This document shows, one piece after another, positions 8,794 through 17,814 of a stretch of 64,000 nt of DNA (position 1 is the first letter of the stretch; each line of letters opens with the position of its first letter). Position numbers and translations under genes: made by a program. Under the pieces are notes generated by a model. The model saw only the letters and a list, made by a program, of their open reading frames with translations, searched no databases and was not told where the DNA came from. Where the stretch lies: assembly GCF_000430845.1 (NCBI RefSeq), contig NZ_AUMU01000001.1, positions 310,001 through 374,000 of the forward strand. Direction: 5' to 3'. The stretch comes from Chryseobacterium gregarium DSM 19109. GTDB lineage: Bacteria; Bacteroidota; Bacteroidia; Flavobacteriales; Weeksellaceae.

Positions 8794-9585
8794 CTAATAC
8801 AGGTCATTCAATAATTTTGCCAGCCTCAATCCTCCGTACAGAAGTTGCCTTTCCATGGTATCATTAAACTTATACTGATAATCGTAAGCTAATTTTGAAT
8901 CATTTGGAGTCTGTGCATAGATCCTGTTTGCAATTTTATGCGAATCATACAGCCAGTCTTCCAATGTGCCTTTCTGAATCTGCTTTACTTCGTCACCAGA
9001 TTTTATATCCAGTAATTTGGCATATTCAGTATAACTGTACTTTTGCGAGTCTACCAGTTTCCCGTCCCAAACCGAGTGCAGGTTTGTTTTTTCTCCGAAA
9101 TAGGTAACATTGATTTTATTTCCTCCTAAGTCTTCGGCTCTTCCTACATGCAGGGGCTGGGAAAGATCGCCCATGATATGTATAAGGAAAATTAAAGCGA
9201 TTTTCCTGTCTTTTTCAGAAGTTTTTACATCTTTGATCTGGCTGGATAAGGTATTTACCTGGGTGTATAAGTTCGGCCCGGCCTGCGCTTTCAGATTTTG
9301 TTCAAAAACCTTGAAATCGGTCTGAGGGTCGATATTTACATAGTGCCATGCCGCAGCCTGCTTCCATGCTCCCGTAGTGTCAGATTTAATAAAATCCGGC
9401 CAGTTGGCCCAATACGCCAGACGTTCCTGTCCCATGATCTTTCTAATTTCCCTTCTTGCCTTGCCGGAAAGATGGTTTTCTGCGATTTCCGCAATAATTC
9501 TGTGTCCGGTCAGCCCCCATGCATAAGAATACAGTGAAGATGCCATAAATGCCAGCACCAGAATTTTAGAATACATACTTTTCAT
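8794..9585 (-). CDS. Secreted S1/P1-type zinc nuclease
   Basis: 263 residues with a signal peptide ending at YSYA-W, so the mature protein starts with Trp23, which in S1/P1 nucleases is itself a zinc ligand through its free amino group. The other metal ligands are visible: H28 in WGLTGHRI, D in WANWPDF, H in AAWHYVNI, the H..D..H set in IHIMGDLSQPLHVGRAED and HSVWDGKL. This predicts a periplasmic or secreted three-zinc nuclease acting on single-stranded DNA and RNA, probably for phosphate or nucleoside scavenging. The gene is monocistronic and divergent from the T6SS cluster across 289 bases. Confidence 0.93.
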   Translation of the reverse strand: MKSMYSKILVLAFMASSLYSYAWGLTGHRIIAEIAENHLSGKARREIRKIMGQERLAYWANWPDFIKSDTTGAWKQAAAWHYVNIDPQTDFKVFEQNLKAQAGPNLYTQVNTLSSQIKDVKTSEKDRKIALIFLIHIMGDLSQPLHVGRAEDLGGNKINVTYFGEKTNLHSVWDGKLVDSQKYSYTEYAKLLDIKSGDEVKQIQKGTLEDWLYDSHKIANRIYAQTPNDSKLAYDYQYKFNDTMERQLLYGGLRLAKLLNDLY

Positions 9586-9874
9586 TATAAATTACATTTT
9601 CAGTCCGCAAAGATACGGTTAATTTAAGGTTGTTAAACAAAGGCGGAACCCTCATCCGGAAATTTAACGTATTATTAAAATTCCGGCTGGCATTCAGATT
9701 TTATTGCTGCCAATCCTGACATTATTGATGAAAAAATATATTTTGAGTATTTATAAAGGATAATGTTAATTTTAATGGAATTAATTCGTATTTTTAAAAT
9801 AAAAATTAATAGTAAAATATTTTTCAGTCATCTGGAATCTATTATTTTTACAAGCCAAAATCATTGCAAACACC

Positions 9875-10816
9875 ATGTATGAGAATAATATTGTAGATCT
9901 GCATTACAATAAGCTGCAGACAGATTTCAAAGCGGAAGCTGTTGCGGTTAACCTTTTAAAATATCACAGAGCCGTAAGCAATATATTTATTGACCGGATC
10001 GGAATCAATGATCGTGCTTATTTAAAGGATATTAAAAATATTTCGAGCAATTACCTGGGGTTTGATGAAGAAGTTTTCACGATAGAAACGTACAGGGAAG
10101 GGATTTATGATTACCTTCCGGAAGGGGTTTTCCATCCGCCTTCATTGGGCGCTTCAAGAAAAAATGTGGATACCGTAGTCCGTGAAATCAGGAAGCAGAA
10201 AAGGGTAGAAGAGGACGCCCGGAAATTTTTCAAGCCTTTTGAACTGGAAATATTTTTTACCGAAATCAGTGCCCTGCTCAAAGAATATGATTTTGACATC
10301 TCCAGTGATACCGATGCACTGCTGAATACCGTCAGTGAACTGTGGCCATTAATCAAGATGATGGATAAACAGAATGCGTATGTCTTCATCTATATTTTAC
10401 CTTTTTTTCATCAGATCAGGGGAGACAAGAAGTGGTTTGAGCGATGCATGAGCGCTTTCCTGCAGATCCCGGTAAAAGTTACTTTTTCATCGAATGTCAT
10501 AGACCGGGTGGAAGAACAGGATGATTCCATGCTGTTGGGAAATTCCCGATTGGGCGTAACTTATATTCCAAGCGGAAGGCATATGGACGGACAGCGAAAC
10601 TGGGTAGTGAATATCGGACCGATTCCTTATGAAGAAATGAAAAAGTACATTAGAGGAAACGTATTCCGGAAGGTTCTGCAGACTATGTATGATTATTTTT
10701 TACCTGTCAATGTGGAAGTGGAAGAAAACTTCATCACTGAGAAGCAGGAATACTCTTTTGCGCTGGATCTAGATGAAAGAAATGCGAGCCGGCTCGGCTA
10801 CTCTACATTCCTGTAA
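9875..10816 (+). CDS. tssG: Type VI secretion baseplate protein TssG (Bacteroidota type)
   Basis: 313 residues. The C-terminal half has the TssG pattern: LGVTYIPSGRHMDGQRNWVV, then IGPIPYEEMKKY, VLQTMYDYFLPVNVEVE and the terminal SRLGYSTFL, which corresponds to the LGxxxWL ending of TssG. In T6SS, TssG joins TssF, TssE and TssK in the wedge of the cytoplasmic baseplate. It heads a plus-strand cluster with TssN and TssK, 52 bases before the next gene. Assignment rests on family pattern and on the neighbours; the primary sequence is well diverged from proteobacterial TssG. Confidence 0.75.
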   Translation: MYENNIVDLHYNKLQTDFKAEAVAVNLLKYHRAVSNIFIDRIGINDRAYLKDIKNISSNYLGFDEEVFTIETYREGIYDYLPEGVFHPPSLGASRKNVDTVVREIRKQKRVEEDARKFFKPFELEIFFTEISALLKEYDFDISSDTDALLNTVSELWPLIKMMDKQNAYVFIYILPFFHQIRGDKKWFERCMSAFLQIPVKVTFSSNVIDRVEEQDDSMLLGNSRLGVTYIPSGRHMDGQRNWVVNIGPIPYEEMKKYIRGNVFRKVLQTMYDYFLPVNVEVEENFITEKQEYSFALDLDERNASRLGYSTFL

Positions 10817-10868
10817 AAATTTTAACTATATTTACATTCACCAATAAAAAATATTAACCGAAAGAAAC

Positions 10869-11783
10869 ATGGAAATTTCTTCAGTAAAAGGAATCTTTTT
10901 AAGGTATATTATGATGCCTTTATTTGCGGTAATCATGATGGCTGTTTTAGGAGCTATCAGGAGGAATAAACCGGCGATTAAGATCAAAACCATTATCATT
11001 TACGTTCTGCTGTGCAGTCTTTGCCTTGCCCTTCCGGGAATTTTCGGCTTTACAAGAAATCTTTTCAATCCGTACTGGTATCTGATTGCACAGATCATTT
11101 ATCTTATTCTGGGAATTATCCACGTAAATCTGTCAGATACCTATTTTAAAAAGCATTTTACCTCGCTGACTAAAAGTGTTTTGTTTGAATCTGTTCTTAC
11201 CCTGACCTGCATAGGTTTTGGGGGATACCTGTTTTATCTGATTTTCAACTGGATCAGCAGAGGCGCAGGATACCCCATTATGGCAGCAACCAGCATTTTT
11301 GTCTTTGCTGTTCCTCTTGTTTTTCATTATTGCTATATCCAGCTCATCAGCATCCCTGTAGATATTTACAAGACCTGGAGGTACTCTCCCGAGCAGAGGC
11401 TTCCGGATTTCGAAGGCGCTGATTTTGACCGTTTAATGGTCCTGAATGTAGAATTAAGCAAAAATCTGGAAGATGCGAACCGGTTCAGAATAAAGGCCAA
11501 AACATTACCGACAGGGGTAACCTTCGGAGACTGGTTCTACCGGGTTGTGGATGATTACAACCATAAAAACCCAAATTCCGTCATTCACCTTTCCGATCAG
11601 GTACAGGAGCCTTATTACTGGATTTTTTATACCAAGAAATCATTCTTCAGCTTTAGAAAATATATTGATTTTGATCAGGATATTACCCAGAACAGAATTG
11701 CAGAAAATGATGTTGTCATCTGCAAGAGAGTGATTCAGCATGAAGAGGAAGGAATCAGAAAACAACAATCGACCACCGTTTAA
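10869..11783 (+). CDS. tssN: Type VI secretion membrane protein TssN (Bacteroidota-specific)
   Basis: 304 residues. Five or six hydrophobic helices occupy roughly residues 10-28, 38-57, 68-83, 100-122 and 135-158, followed by a soluble C-terminal domain of about 140 residues (YKTWRYSPEQRLPDFEGADF, FGDWFYRVVDDYN). TssN is one of the proteins confined to the T6SS subtype iii of Bacteroidota, where it is thought to belong to the membrane-anchoring part in place of TssJLM. The position between tssG and tssK supports the call. Only five bases separate it from tssK. Confidence 0.78.
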   Translation: MEISSVKGIFLRYIMMPLFAVIMMAVLGAIRRNKPAIKIKTIIIYVLLCSLCLALPGIFGFTRNLFNPYWYLIAQIIYLILGIIHVNLSDTYFKKHFTSLTKSVLFESVLTLTCIGFGGYLFYLIFNWISRGAGYPIMAATSIFVFAVPLVFHYCYIQLISIPVDIYKTWRYSPEQRLPDFEGADFDRLMVLNVELSKNLEDANRFRIKAKTLPTGVTFGDWFYRVVDDYNHKNPNSVIHLSDQVQEPYYWIFYTKKSFFSFRKYIDFDQDITQNRIAENDVVICKRVIQHEEEGIRKQQSTTV

Positions 11784-11788
11784 AAATA

Positions 11789-12934
11789 TTGAATATGATA
11801 CAGCCTATCAAGCATTTTGCCATCAATTGGGTTGACGGGATGAAAGTTTCCCAGAGACATCTTAATGATCAGGATAATTTTTTAATTGACACCATCAGAG
11901 ATTCCAGCTCACTTGGAATCAACATGTATAATTACGGACTTTTACCTATTTCAAAGGAGTTTACGGACAGAAGTATTTTTGATGTTCATAATACCGCAAC
12001 TAATGACGTTCAGCTTGTGATCAAACACTGTACGGCCGTTACTATGGCAGGATACAGAATAGAACTGAACGACCGTAGGGTAAGCGTAAAATCATTAGCC
12101 AAATCAATGGAAGAAGAACAGGCTGACGGAGAATATTATATCCTGATTTCTGTAAATCCGTTTGACAAGGTTCCGTTCGGAGATATTGACCCGGAGGAGC
12201 TTCCGCCGCGCCATCCGAACACGCAGCCTAACCATCATATCGAACTGCTGCCCGTAACTTCCCTGAACAGCAGTTATTCCGGAGGGAATTATCTGATTAT
12301 CGGCAAAGTAGATTTTAAAGGAAATATTGCACAGGTAGATACCAATTTTATCCCGCCGTGCACATCGGTACAGAGCCATCCGGCATTGTTGGATTATTAC
12401 AACAGTTTTGCAAAATCCGTCGGAAACCTGCAACAGTATGCTTTCAAGATTATTCAGAAAGCATCGCATAAAAATCAGAATACAGCGTTGGCCCAGAATG
12501 TAAAGTTCCTGTGCAACACCATGGTCAATACATTCGGAGATATGTATTTCCAGTTCAGAAATATCACGCCTTATCAGCCGCCCGTATTTTTAATCGAATC
12601 TTTTGCGAAACTGGCACTCCGTTTATACAATGCCACTCAGGTTTTGGTGCCGGCAGAACTGGAAGAAATGCTGAACTACAGTCTAGAGTGGAGTGAAATT
12701 GCACCTCATACGCTGCTGAACCAGCTTTCCGTGGTCGCAGAAACCAATTATGACCATCATAACTGCGGGGAACCGCTGCTTTATATTCAGCAGATGCTGA
12801 GAAGCCTTGAAATTATTTTCTCCAAACTGAGCGAGCTCGATTATATCGGCCAGAGAAAAGAAAATATCATTGTGAACGAACAGGAGGTTTCGTCAAACAA
12901 CAATCCGAAAAGGGGCTGGAGCGTTTTAGATTAA
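11789..12934 (+). CDS. tssK: Type VI secretion baseplate-membrane connector TssK
   Basis: 381 residues. The N-terminus has the TssK signature WVDGMKVSQRHLNDQD, equivalent to the W..GM.L..QHF start of the family. A beta-rich first half is followed by a helical middle and a small C-terminal domain. TssK is a trimeric adaptor linking the baseplate wedge to the membrane complex. The gene starts five bases after tssN and is followed by a terminator, so the cluster ends here. None of tssB, tssC, tssD, tssE, tssF, tssI or clpV is present in this window. Confidence 0.82.
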   Translation: MNMIQPIKHFAINWVDGMKVSQRHLNDQDNFLIDTIRDSSSLGINMYNYGLLPISKEFTDRSIFDVHNTATNDVQLVIKHCTAVTMAGYRIELNDRRVSVKSLAKSMEEEQADGEYYILISVNPFDKVPFGDIDPEELPPRHPNTQPNHHIELLPVTSLNSSYSGGNYLIIGKVDFKGNIAQVDTNFIPPCTSVQSHPALLDYYNSFAKSVGNLQQYAFKIIQKASHKNQNTALAQNVKFLCNTMVNTFGDMYFQFRNITPYQPPVFLIESFAKLALRLYNATQVLVPAELEEMLNYSLEWSEIAPHTLLNQLSVVAETNYDHHNCGEPLLYIQQMLRSLEIIFSKLSELDYIGQRKENIIVNEQEVSSNNNPKRGWSVLD

Positions 12935-12954
12935 TAAATATAAGTTCATCTATA

Positions 12955-12984
12955 AAAATCCCGATATTGTATTCGGGATTTTGC
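12955..12984 (+). terminator. Intrinsic terminator after tssK
   Basis: Stem AAATCCCGA / TCGGGATTT around an eight-base AT loop, followed by TTGCTTTTTA. It closes the tssG-tssN-tssK unit. Confidence 0.8.
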
Positions 12985-13062
12985 TTTTTAATGATAAAAA
13001 GAGCAGATTTAACTTTCATCAATTACATGAAATTCTCCCATGCTCAGTAAAAACAATTGAAA

Positions 13063-14241
13063 ATGGACATCAATCAGATAAGACAGGAGACCAGAGGTTT
13101 AGCTGACGGTAAAATATTCCTGAACAATGCCGGGTCTTCTTTAATGCCAAACGTCGTCACAGATTCCATGACCGATTATCTGCATCAGGAAGAACAGTCC
13201 GGAGGCTATGAAGTGGCCGGCAGAAATGCAGCGTTATTGGAACAGTTCTATACGGAAACTGCCATGCTAATCAACGGTAAGCCTGATAATATTGCCTTTG
13301 CAACGAGTGCTACGGAAGCATTTGTAAAAGCATTGTCAAGCATTATGTTTGAAGAAGGAGACTTTATCATCACAACAGATGATGATTACATCTCCAATCA
13401 GATAACGTTTCTCTCCTTACAGAAGAAATTAAAAGTCAATATCATCAGAATGAAAAACCTTCCGGATCATGAACTGGATCTGGAAGATTTTGAAAACTTA
13501 ATCAAAAAACATCATCCCAAATTGGTTGCCGTTACCCATATCCCTACGAATTCAGGGCTGATTCAGAATGTTGCAGGTGTCGGGAAAATCTGCAGGCAGT
13601 ATGAGGTATTGTATCTCGTAGATGCGTGCCAGTCGGTTGGCCAGATGGCCGTTGATGTTGAAAAAATAGGATGTGATTTTCTGACGGCAACAGGAAGAAA
13701 GTTTATGCGCGGTCCCAGAGGAAGCGGTTTCCTCTATATTTCAGACAGGGTTTTAGCACAGGATTATGCACCGTTGCTTCTGGATATGAGAGGGGCCGAC
13801 TGGACAGAATATAATGATTATCAATTGTTACCGACGGCCAAGAGATTTGAGCACTGGGAAGTTTCTTATGCTTCAATGCTTGGTTTTACCAAAGCTTTAC
13901 AGTATGCGAACAGCATCGGTTTACAGAATATTGAAGATTACAATACGATATTATCCGGGAAATTAAGACGGAATATTGACAATGCCGGTTTTAAAACATG
14001 GGATTTGGGGAACCGCCTGAGCAGCATCATTACTTTTTCCGGCCCGGACGGAAATCTTGAGTCTGTTCAGAAAGTATTGAAAGAAAATAACATATTCTTT
14101 TCATTAACTTATAAAAATTCAGCTCTGATTGATTTTACCCGTAAAAATATCAACGGTATCGTGAGATTGTCACCGCATTATTTCAATACGCCGGAAGAAA
14201 TGGAGCGGGTTTCAGAAATCCTCAAAAGCAGTTTACCGTAA
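13063..14241 (+). CDS. PLP-dependent class V aminotransferase family protein
   Basis: 392 residues from the ATG at 13063; an in-frame TTG six bases earlier is less likely. The fold type I elements are visible: FLNNAGSSLMP near the N-terminus, ATSATEAFVKAL for phosphate binding, THIPTNSGLIQNV, VDACQSVGQM (the Asp that binds the pyridine nitrogen) and the Schiff-base Lys in ATGRKFMRGPRGSGFLY. It resembles the cysteine desulfurase / isopenicillin-epimerase-like group but lacks the SufS or NifS catalytic Cys loop, so the reaction is open. It is single-gene, convergent with the DtxR gene. Confidence 0.85.
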   Translation: MDINQIRQETRGLADGKIFLNNAGSSLMPNVVTDSMTDYLHQEEQSGGYEVAGRNAALLEQFYTETAMLINGKPDNIAFATSATEAFVKALSSIMFEEGDFIITTDDDYISNQITFLSLQKKLKVNIIRMKNLPDHELDLEDFENLIKKHHPKLVAVTHIPTNSGLIQNVAGVGKICRQYEVLYLVDACQSVGQMAVDVEKIGCDFLTATGRKFMRGPRGSGFLYISDRVLAQDYAPLLLDMRGADWTEYNDYQLLPTAKRFEHWEVSYASMLGFTKALQYANSIGLQNIEDYNTILSGKLRRNIDNAGFKTWDLGNRLSSIITFSGPDGNLESVQKVLKENNIFFSLTYKNSALIDFTRKNINGIVRLSPHYFNTPEEMERVSEILKSSLP

Positions 14242-14266
14242 TCCATCAGATCAGGTAAGATCAGAT

Positions 14267-14920
14267 TTATTTTTTTACCAATATTTTATCCGTTGCTTTT
14301 CGGCTCAGGATTTCCTGCTTTCCGTCTACTTCAACCGTCATGGATTTATCAAAACTTTCCAGTTTAATAATTTTGATTTTTTTATTTAAAAATAAATTCC
14401 GTTCCGTAAGATAATTGAGAAAAGAATCGTCAGAAAGCGTTACAGAAGTGAAAATAACCGTTTCTCCAAGCCGGCATGAGCTCAACTTCTGTAAATCCTG
14501 AGCGATAATATTTCCGTCTTTATCCGGTATGGGCTCTCCGTGCGGGTCAAATTTGGGATAATCCAGGATTTCATCCATCTTGTCAAAGAAAACAGTGGAG
14601 TGGACGTGTTCGAGTTGTTCTGCAATTTCATGCACGTTCTCCCAGCCGAAATTCATTTTTTTAACCAGGAACATTTCTGTAAGCCTGTGCTTTCTTACCA
14701 CCAGGGCTGCTTCACGCCTTCCTTTCTCCGTAACAATCAGCGGTTTGTAGGTTTCATAGATAACCCATTTCTTTTCTGCAAACTTTTTCATCATGTTATT
14801 GACGCTCGGCATTTTCACTGATAAAAATTTGCTAAGTTCATTAATCGTGACCTTGCCTTCCCGGTCGACCACGTGAAACAAAGCCTTCAGATAGTTTTCT
14901 TCTGTAAGTGTTGCTTTCAA
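14267..14920 (-). CDS. DtxR/MntR-family metal-dependent transcriptional repressor
   Basis: 217 residues starting at TTG; a stop lies two codons upstream and the next ATG would delete half of the DNA-binding domain, so the TTG start is secure. The N-terminal winged helix (TEENYLKALFHVV, TINELSKFLSVKMPSVNNMMKKF) is followed by the metal-binding and dimerisation domain (LTEMFLVKKMNFGWENVHEIAEQLEHVHS; E and H residues supply ligands) and a C-terminal FeoA/SH3-like domain from about 150. Such proteins repress iron or manganese uptake genes when metal is bound. No transporter is adjacent, so the regulon is not visible here. Confidence 0.92.
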   Translation of the reverse strand: MKATLTEENYLKALFHVVDREGKVTINELSKFLSVKMPSVNNMMKKFAEKKWVIYETYKPLIVTEKGRREAALVVRKHRLTEMFLVKKMNFGWENVHEIAEQLEHVHSTVFFDKMDEILDYPKFDPHGEPIPDKDGNIIAQDLQKLSSCRLGETVIFTSVTLSDDSFLNYLTERNLFLNKKIKIIKLESFDKSMTVEVDGKQEILSRKATDKILVKK

Positions 14921-15004
14921 ATGTTAGATGTTTTTCATGACAAATCTAACAAAATATTATGAATTATGGATGCCTGTTCATTTTACTTTTTTTAATTTTA
15001 CAGG

Positions 15005-16045
15005 ATGAAATTTTCATTTAAGAACGATTACTCGGAAGGCTGCCATCCTCAGGTTTTACAGGCACTTTTAGATCATAATCTCGATCAGCAGGCAGGTTAC
15101 GGGGAGGATCAGTATTCTTTACAGGCTAAAGAACTAATCCGGAAAAAAATCAATAACCAGGATTCCGACATCTATTTTGTTTCCGGCGGCACCCAAGCTA
15201 ATTTAATTGTTATTTCTTCTGTTTTAAAACCTTACCAGTGTGTGGTTTCAGCATCCACGGGACATATCCTAAACAATGAAACGGGAGCTATTGAAGCGAC
15301 AGGGCACAAAATCCTGAGCATTGAAAAAGAAGACGGGAAACTGATGCCGGAAGATATTATCCCGGTTCTCGAGGGCCACAGGAATATACCGCACCAGGTG
15401 ATGCCGAAACTGGTCTATATCTCGAATTCTACGGAGCTGGGAACAATCTATACTTTAAATGAACTGGAAAAGCTTTCTGCGTTCTGCCGGGAAAATAAAC
15501 TGTTCCTTTTTATGGACGGTGCTAGATTAGGGCATGGACTGACCGCCGAGATCAGTGATCTTACACTGGAAAAAGTGGCAGAACTGACGGATATTTTTTA
15601 TCTGGGAGGTACCAAAAACGGAGCTTTATTAGGGGAAGCCATTGTGATTAATAATAAGGAACTGCAGCCGGATTTTGCTTTTAATATCAAACAGAAAGGC
15701 GCGCTGCTGGCAAAGGGCAGAGTACTGGGCATCCAGTTTCTGGAACTGATGAAAAACGATCTGTATTTCGGCCTGGCCAGGCATGCCAACCAACAGGCAA
15801 TGAAAATTAAAAAGGCAATGGAAGAGAGGGGAGTACGGTTCCTTTCAGATACCTATACCAATCAGATTTTCCCGATATTGAGCAATGATCTCATTGAGAA
15901 GCTGTCCTGTCAATTCGATTTCTATATCTGGAAGAAAATGGATGATAATTTCTCGGCTATCCGGCTTATTACGTCATGGAATACCGGTGATGAAAAGGTT
16001 AGCAGCCTCATAAAAATAATAAAAGATGAACTCCCAAGAGCATAA
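15005..16045 (+). CDS. Low-specificity L-threonine aldolase / beta-eliminating lyase family
   Basis: 346 residues, fold type I PLP enzyme of the threonine aldolase group. Visible features are FKNDYSEGCHPQVLQAL at the N-terminus, FVSGGTQANLIV (phosphate binding), ASTGHILNNETGAIEATGHK, FLFMDGARLGHGL (Asp for PLP nitrogen) and the Schiff-base Lys in YLGGTKNGALLGEA. It is expected to cleave L-threonine to glycine and acetaldehyde in the cytoplasm. The gene is divergent from the DtxR gene with 84 bases between and ends in a strong terminator. Confidence 0.9.
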   Translation: MKFSFKNDYSEGCHPQVLQALLDHNLDQQAGYGEDQYSLQAKELIRKKINNQDSDIYFVSGGTQANLIVISSVLKPYQCVVSASTGHILNNETGAIEATGHKILSIEKEDGKLMPEDIIPVLEGHRNIPHQVMPKLVYISNSTELGTIYTLNELEKLSAFCRENKLFLFMDGARLGHGLTAEISDLTLEKVAELTDIFYLGGTKNGALLGEAIVINNKELQPDFAFNIKQKGALLAKGRVLGIQFLELMKNDLYFGLARHANQQAMKIKKAMEERGVRFLSDTYTNQIFPILSNDLIEKLSCQFDFYIWKKMDDNFSAIRLITSWNTGDEKVSSLIKIIKDELPRA

Positions 16046-16070
16046 AAACAGCCGCTAAGGCTGTTTTTTA
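16044..16070 (+). terminator. Intrinsic terminator after the threonine aldolase gene
   Basis: Perfect 10-bp stem AAAAACAGCC / GGCTGTTTTT with loop GCTAA and trailing T residues; the stem begins inside the stop codon. Confidence 0.92.
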
Positions 16071-16236
16071 TAAGGCTTAAATCCCGCTGAATTTTTATTT
16101 TGATGCATTGGTAATGCTAAACGGAAATAAGGGCGGAAATCAGCCTTATTAAGCTTAACTTTAAAAATTACTGATATAAATACTTGATTATCAGGAAGTA
16201 GGGGAGTTAAAAAAAAATCCAGGGGTGCTGTTTTTA

Positions 16237-16740
16237 TTATTTCAGTGCTTTTGTAACCAGAGCGCAGTCAGCCGGCTTAAGCTGTTGACCTTCTTTATAG
16301 CTGATTTTGCTTTCGTTTGCATATTTCATCTGTCCATTGTCATTTTTGTGTTCACCTATTCCTTCGGTTAACCTATTATTTTTATTAAGAAAATAAATAT
16401 CACGTTTACTGGTCGTACCCTCAGACTGAAATTCGTACGTAAGTTTTAAAGTATCCCCTGACTTAAAGCCTGTTACAGTCCCCTTTGAATTGTCCTTTTC
16501 ATAATTTTTATACCGTAGCTTCCCTGTTAGGGTCCCAAGGTTATCATCAATGCTGGCAAAAACAGTATCCTTACCTGTTACATCCATGTAACAGGAAGAT
16601 TTTGCGCCGAGGGTATCAATATCCTTTTCTGTTGTAGCTGTTGTGTCTGCAGAAGCGGCTTCCGGTACAGGCGCTTCTGCTTTTTTATTGCAATTCAGCA
16701 GCAAAACAGCAACTGAGCTTAATAAAATTACTTTTTTCAT
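16237..16740 (-). CDS. Lipoprotein of unknown function
   Basis: 167 residues. The signal MKKVILLSSVAVLLLNCNKK gives a lipobox with Cys17. A low-complexity linker rich in A, P, T and E (residues 20-45) precedes a compact domain with CYMDVTGKDTVFASID, LTGKLRYKNYEKDNSKGTV and a late Cys (PADCALV) that may form a disulfide with the first. This layout is common among small envelope lipoproteins of Flavobacteriia. Function unknown; it stands alone. Confidence 0.78.
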   Translation of the reverse strand: MKKVILLSSVAVLLLNCNKKAEAPVPEAASADTTATTEKDIDTLGAKSSCYMDVTGKDTVFASIDDNLGTLTGKLRYKNYEKDNSKGTVTGFKSGDTLKLTYEFQSEGTTSKRDIYFLNKNNRLTEGIGEHKNDNGQMKYANESKISYKEGQQLKPADCALVTKALK

Positions 16741-16915
16741 ATCCTTTAGTTGTTATGTTTGTTTATATCTGATAATGCTAAAATAATAATTGTATTCTTA
16801 TAAGAAGATAAATTTACAGTAAATTAAACAAAACTTACCTAGATCAGATAAGATTGTCCATAGTTTCACCTATGGATTTAACATAATATAACCGGAATAT
16901 TTTTGTTTATCAGAA

Positions 16916-17473
16916 TTAAACCTTCAGACGGCCCCGGAATCCTCTTGCTGCATAATAGGAATCAGCACCGTTATGATAGGTAAAAACGGTATTATACCGG
17001 CGGTCACAGAAAAGAGCTCCTCCGAGTTCACGAATGTGTTCAGGCGTCTTTATCCAGCTTGAAGTTTTCAGGTCAAATTTTCCCAGTTCCTGAAGCCTTC
17101 GGTACTGGTCTTCAGTTAAGAGTTCAATTCCCATTCCTGAAGCTTTATCAATAACATTACTTTCAGGCTGATTGGCTTTCCTGGATTCCCAGGCCGGGTA
17201 ATCATAACAGAGACTTCTTCGTTTAGGGCTTTCCGGGGAACAGTCGGAGAAAATATATTCGTCTGTATCGTTTTGAAAATCGGTAACGTCCGGTTCACCG
17301 CCTGTAATTTCCATTAGGTACAAGGACCAAAGCTTTCCCGGATTTTTTTCAAGCTTAGCCTGAATCTTATTCCAATCCAGACCTTCATGGCGGTCCATGT
17401 TTTTTTCAAAACGTATTTTAAGAATGCTTAAGAGGCTTTCAGATTGCTCCGTACTCAGTTCTTTCTTATTCAT
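16916..17473 (-). CDS. DUF4256 family protein
   Basis: 185 residues from the ATG at 17473 (MNKKELSTEQSESLLSILK); an upstream in-frame ATG at 17515 adds 14 residues without family character. Motifs are RFEKNMDRHEGLDWNKIQAKL, LYLMEITGGEPDV, CSPESPKRRSLCYDYPAWESR, GGALFCDRRYNTVFTYHNGA and YYAARGFRG, all characteristic of DUF4256. It is predicted to be cytoplasmic. No function is established for the family. It is monocistronic. Confidence 0.85.
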   Translation of the reverse strand: MNKKELSTEQSESLLSILKIRFEKNMDRHEGLDWNKIQAKLEKNPGKLWSLYLMEITGGEPDVTDFQNDTDEYIFSDCSPESPKRRSLCYDYPAWESRKANQPESNVIDKASGMGIELLTEDQYRRLQELGKFDLKTSSWIKTPEHIRELGGALFCDRRYNTVFTYHNGADSYYAARGFRGRLKV

Positions 17474-17814
17474 AGCTAATATTTTAAAATGATGATTATA
17501 TTTCCATTGAATCAAATTTAAATGAAGTAATTTAACTTGGCAATAATTATTTTAGATCAGTCCATATCAGTCCATTTGTCTGCTGCTGAACTTTTTATTT
17601 ATAATTATGATCTAGATTTAATTATCTCTATAAATAACAGCTACTATCTTCAGATTATTCCGATTATGAAAAGTCTTATAATTTATATTATGTTAAATTG
17701 GATGTATTTTAAGAATTTAATGCTGAAACCATCGCTCTATAAATAGCTTATTTTCAAAACATAAAAAGCTCATCATAAGATAAGCTTTTATTATTTAATT
17801 ATATGATGAACAAA
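17474..17814. other. 341-bp AT-rich intergenic region
   Basis: Nothing is recognised here except the terminator at 17764-17789. A 69-codon open frame (17537-17746, TTG start) has only AT-driven composition and no family resemblance, so it is not called. Confidence 0.5.
17764..17789 (-). terminator. Intrinsic terminator after the PQQ-type sugar dehydrogenase gene
   Basis: On the minus strand AAAAGCTTATC / GATGAGCTTTT form an 11-bp stem with one T-G pair and a four-base loop, followed by a T tract. It lies 25 bases after the stop at 17815. Confidence 0.82.

Noticed and set aside
9875..12934. Phage-like contractile injection system instead of T6SS
   Set aside because: TssK and TssN signatures are specific for T6SS; no tail tube, sheath or tape-measure genes are adjacent.
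17537..17746. 69-codon open frame on the plus strand
   Set aside because: It is very AT-rich, starts with TTG, shows only composition-driven I/L/Y/N content, and has no family resemblance or good start context.
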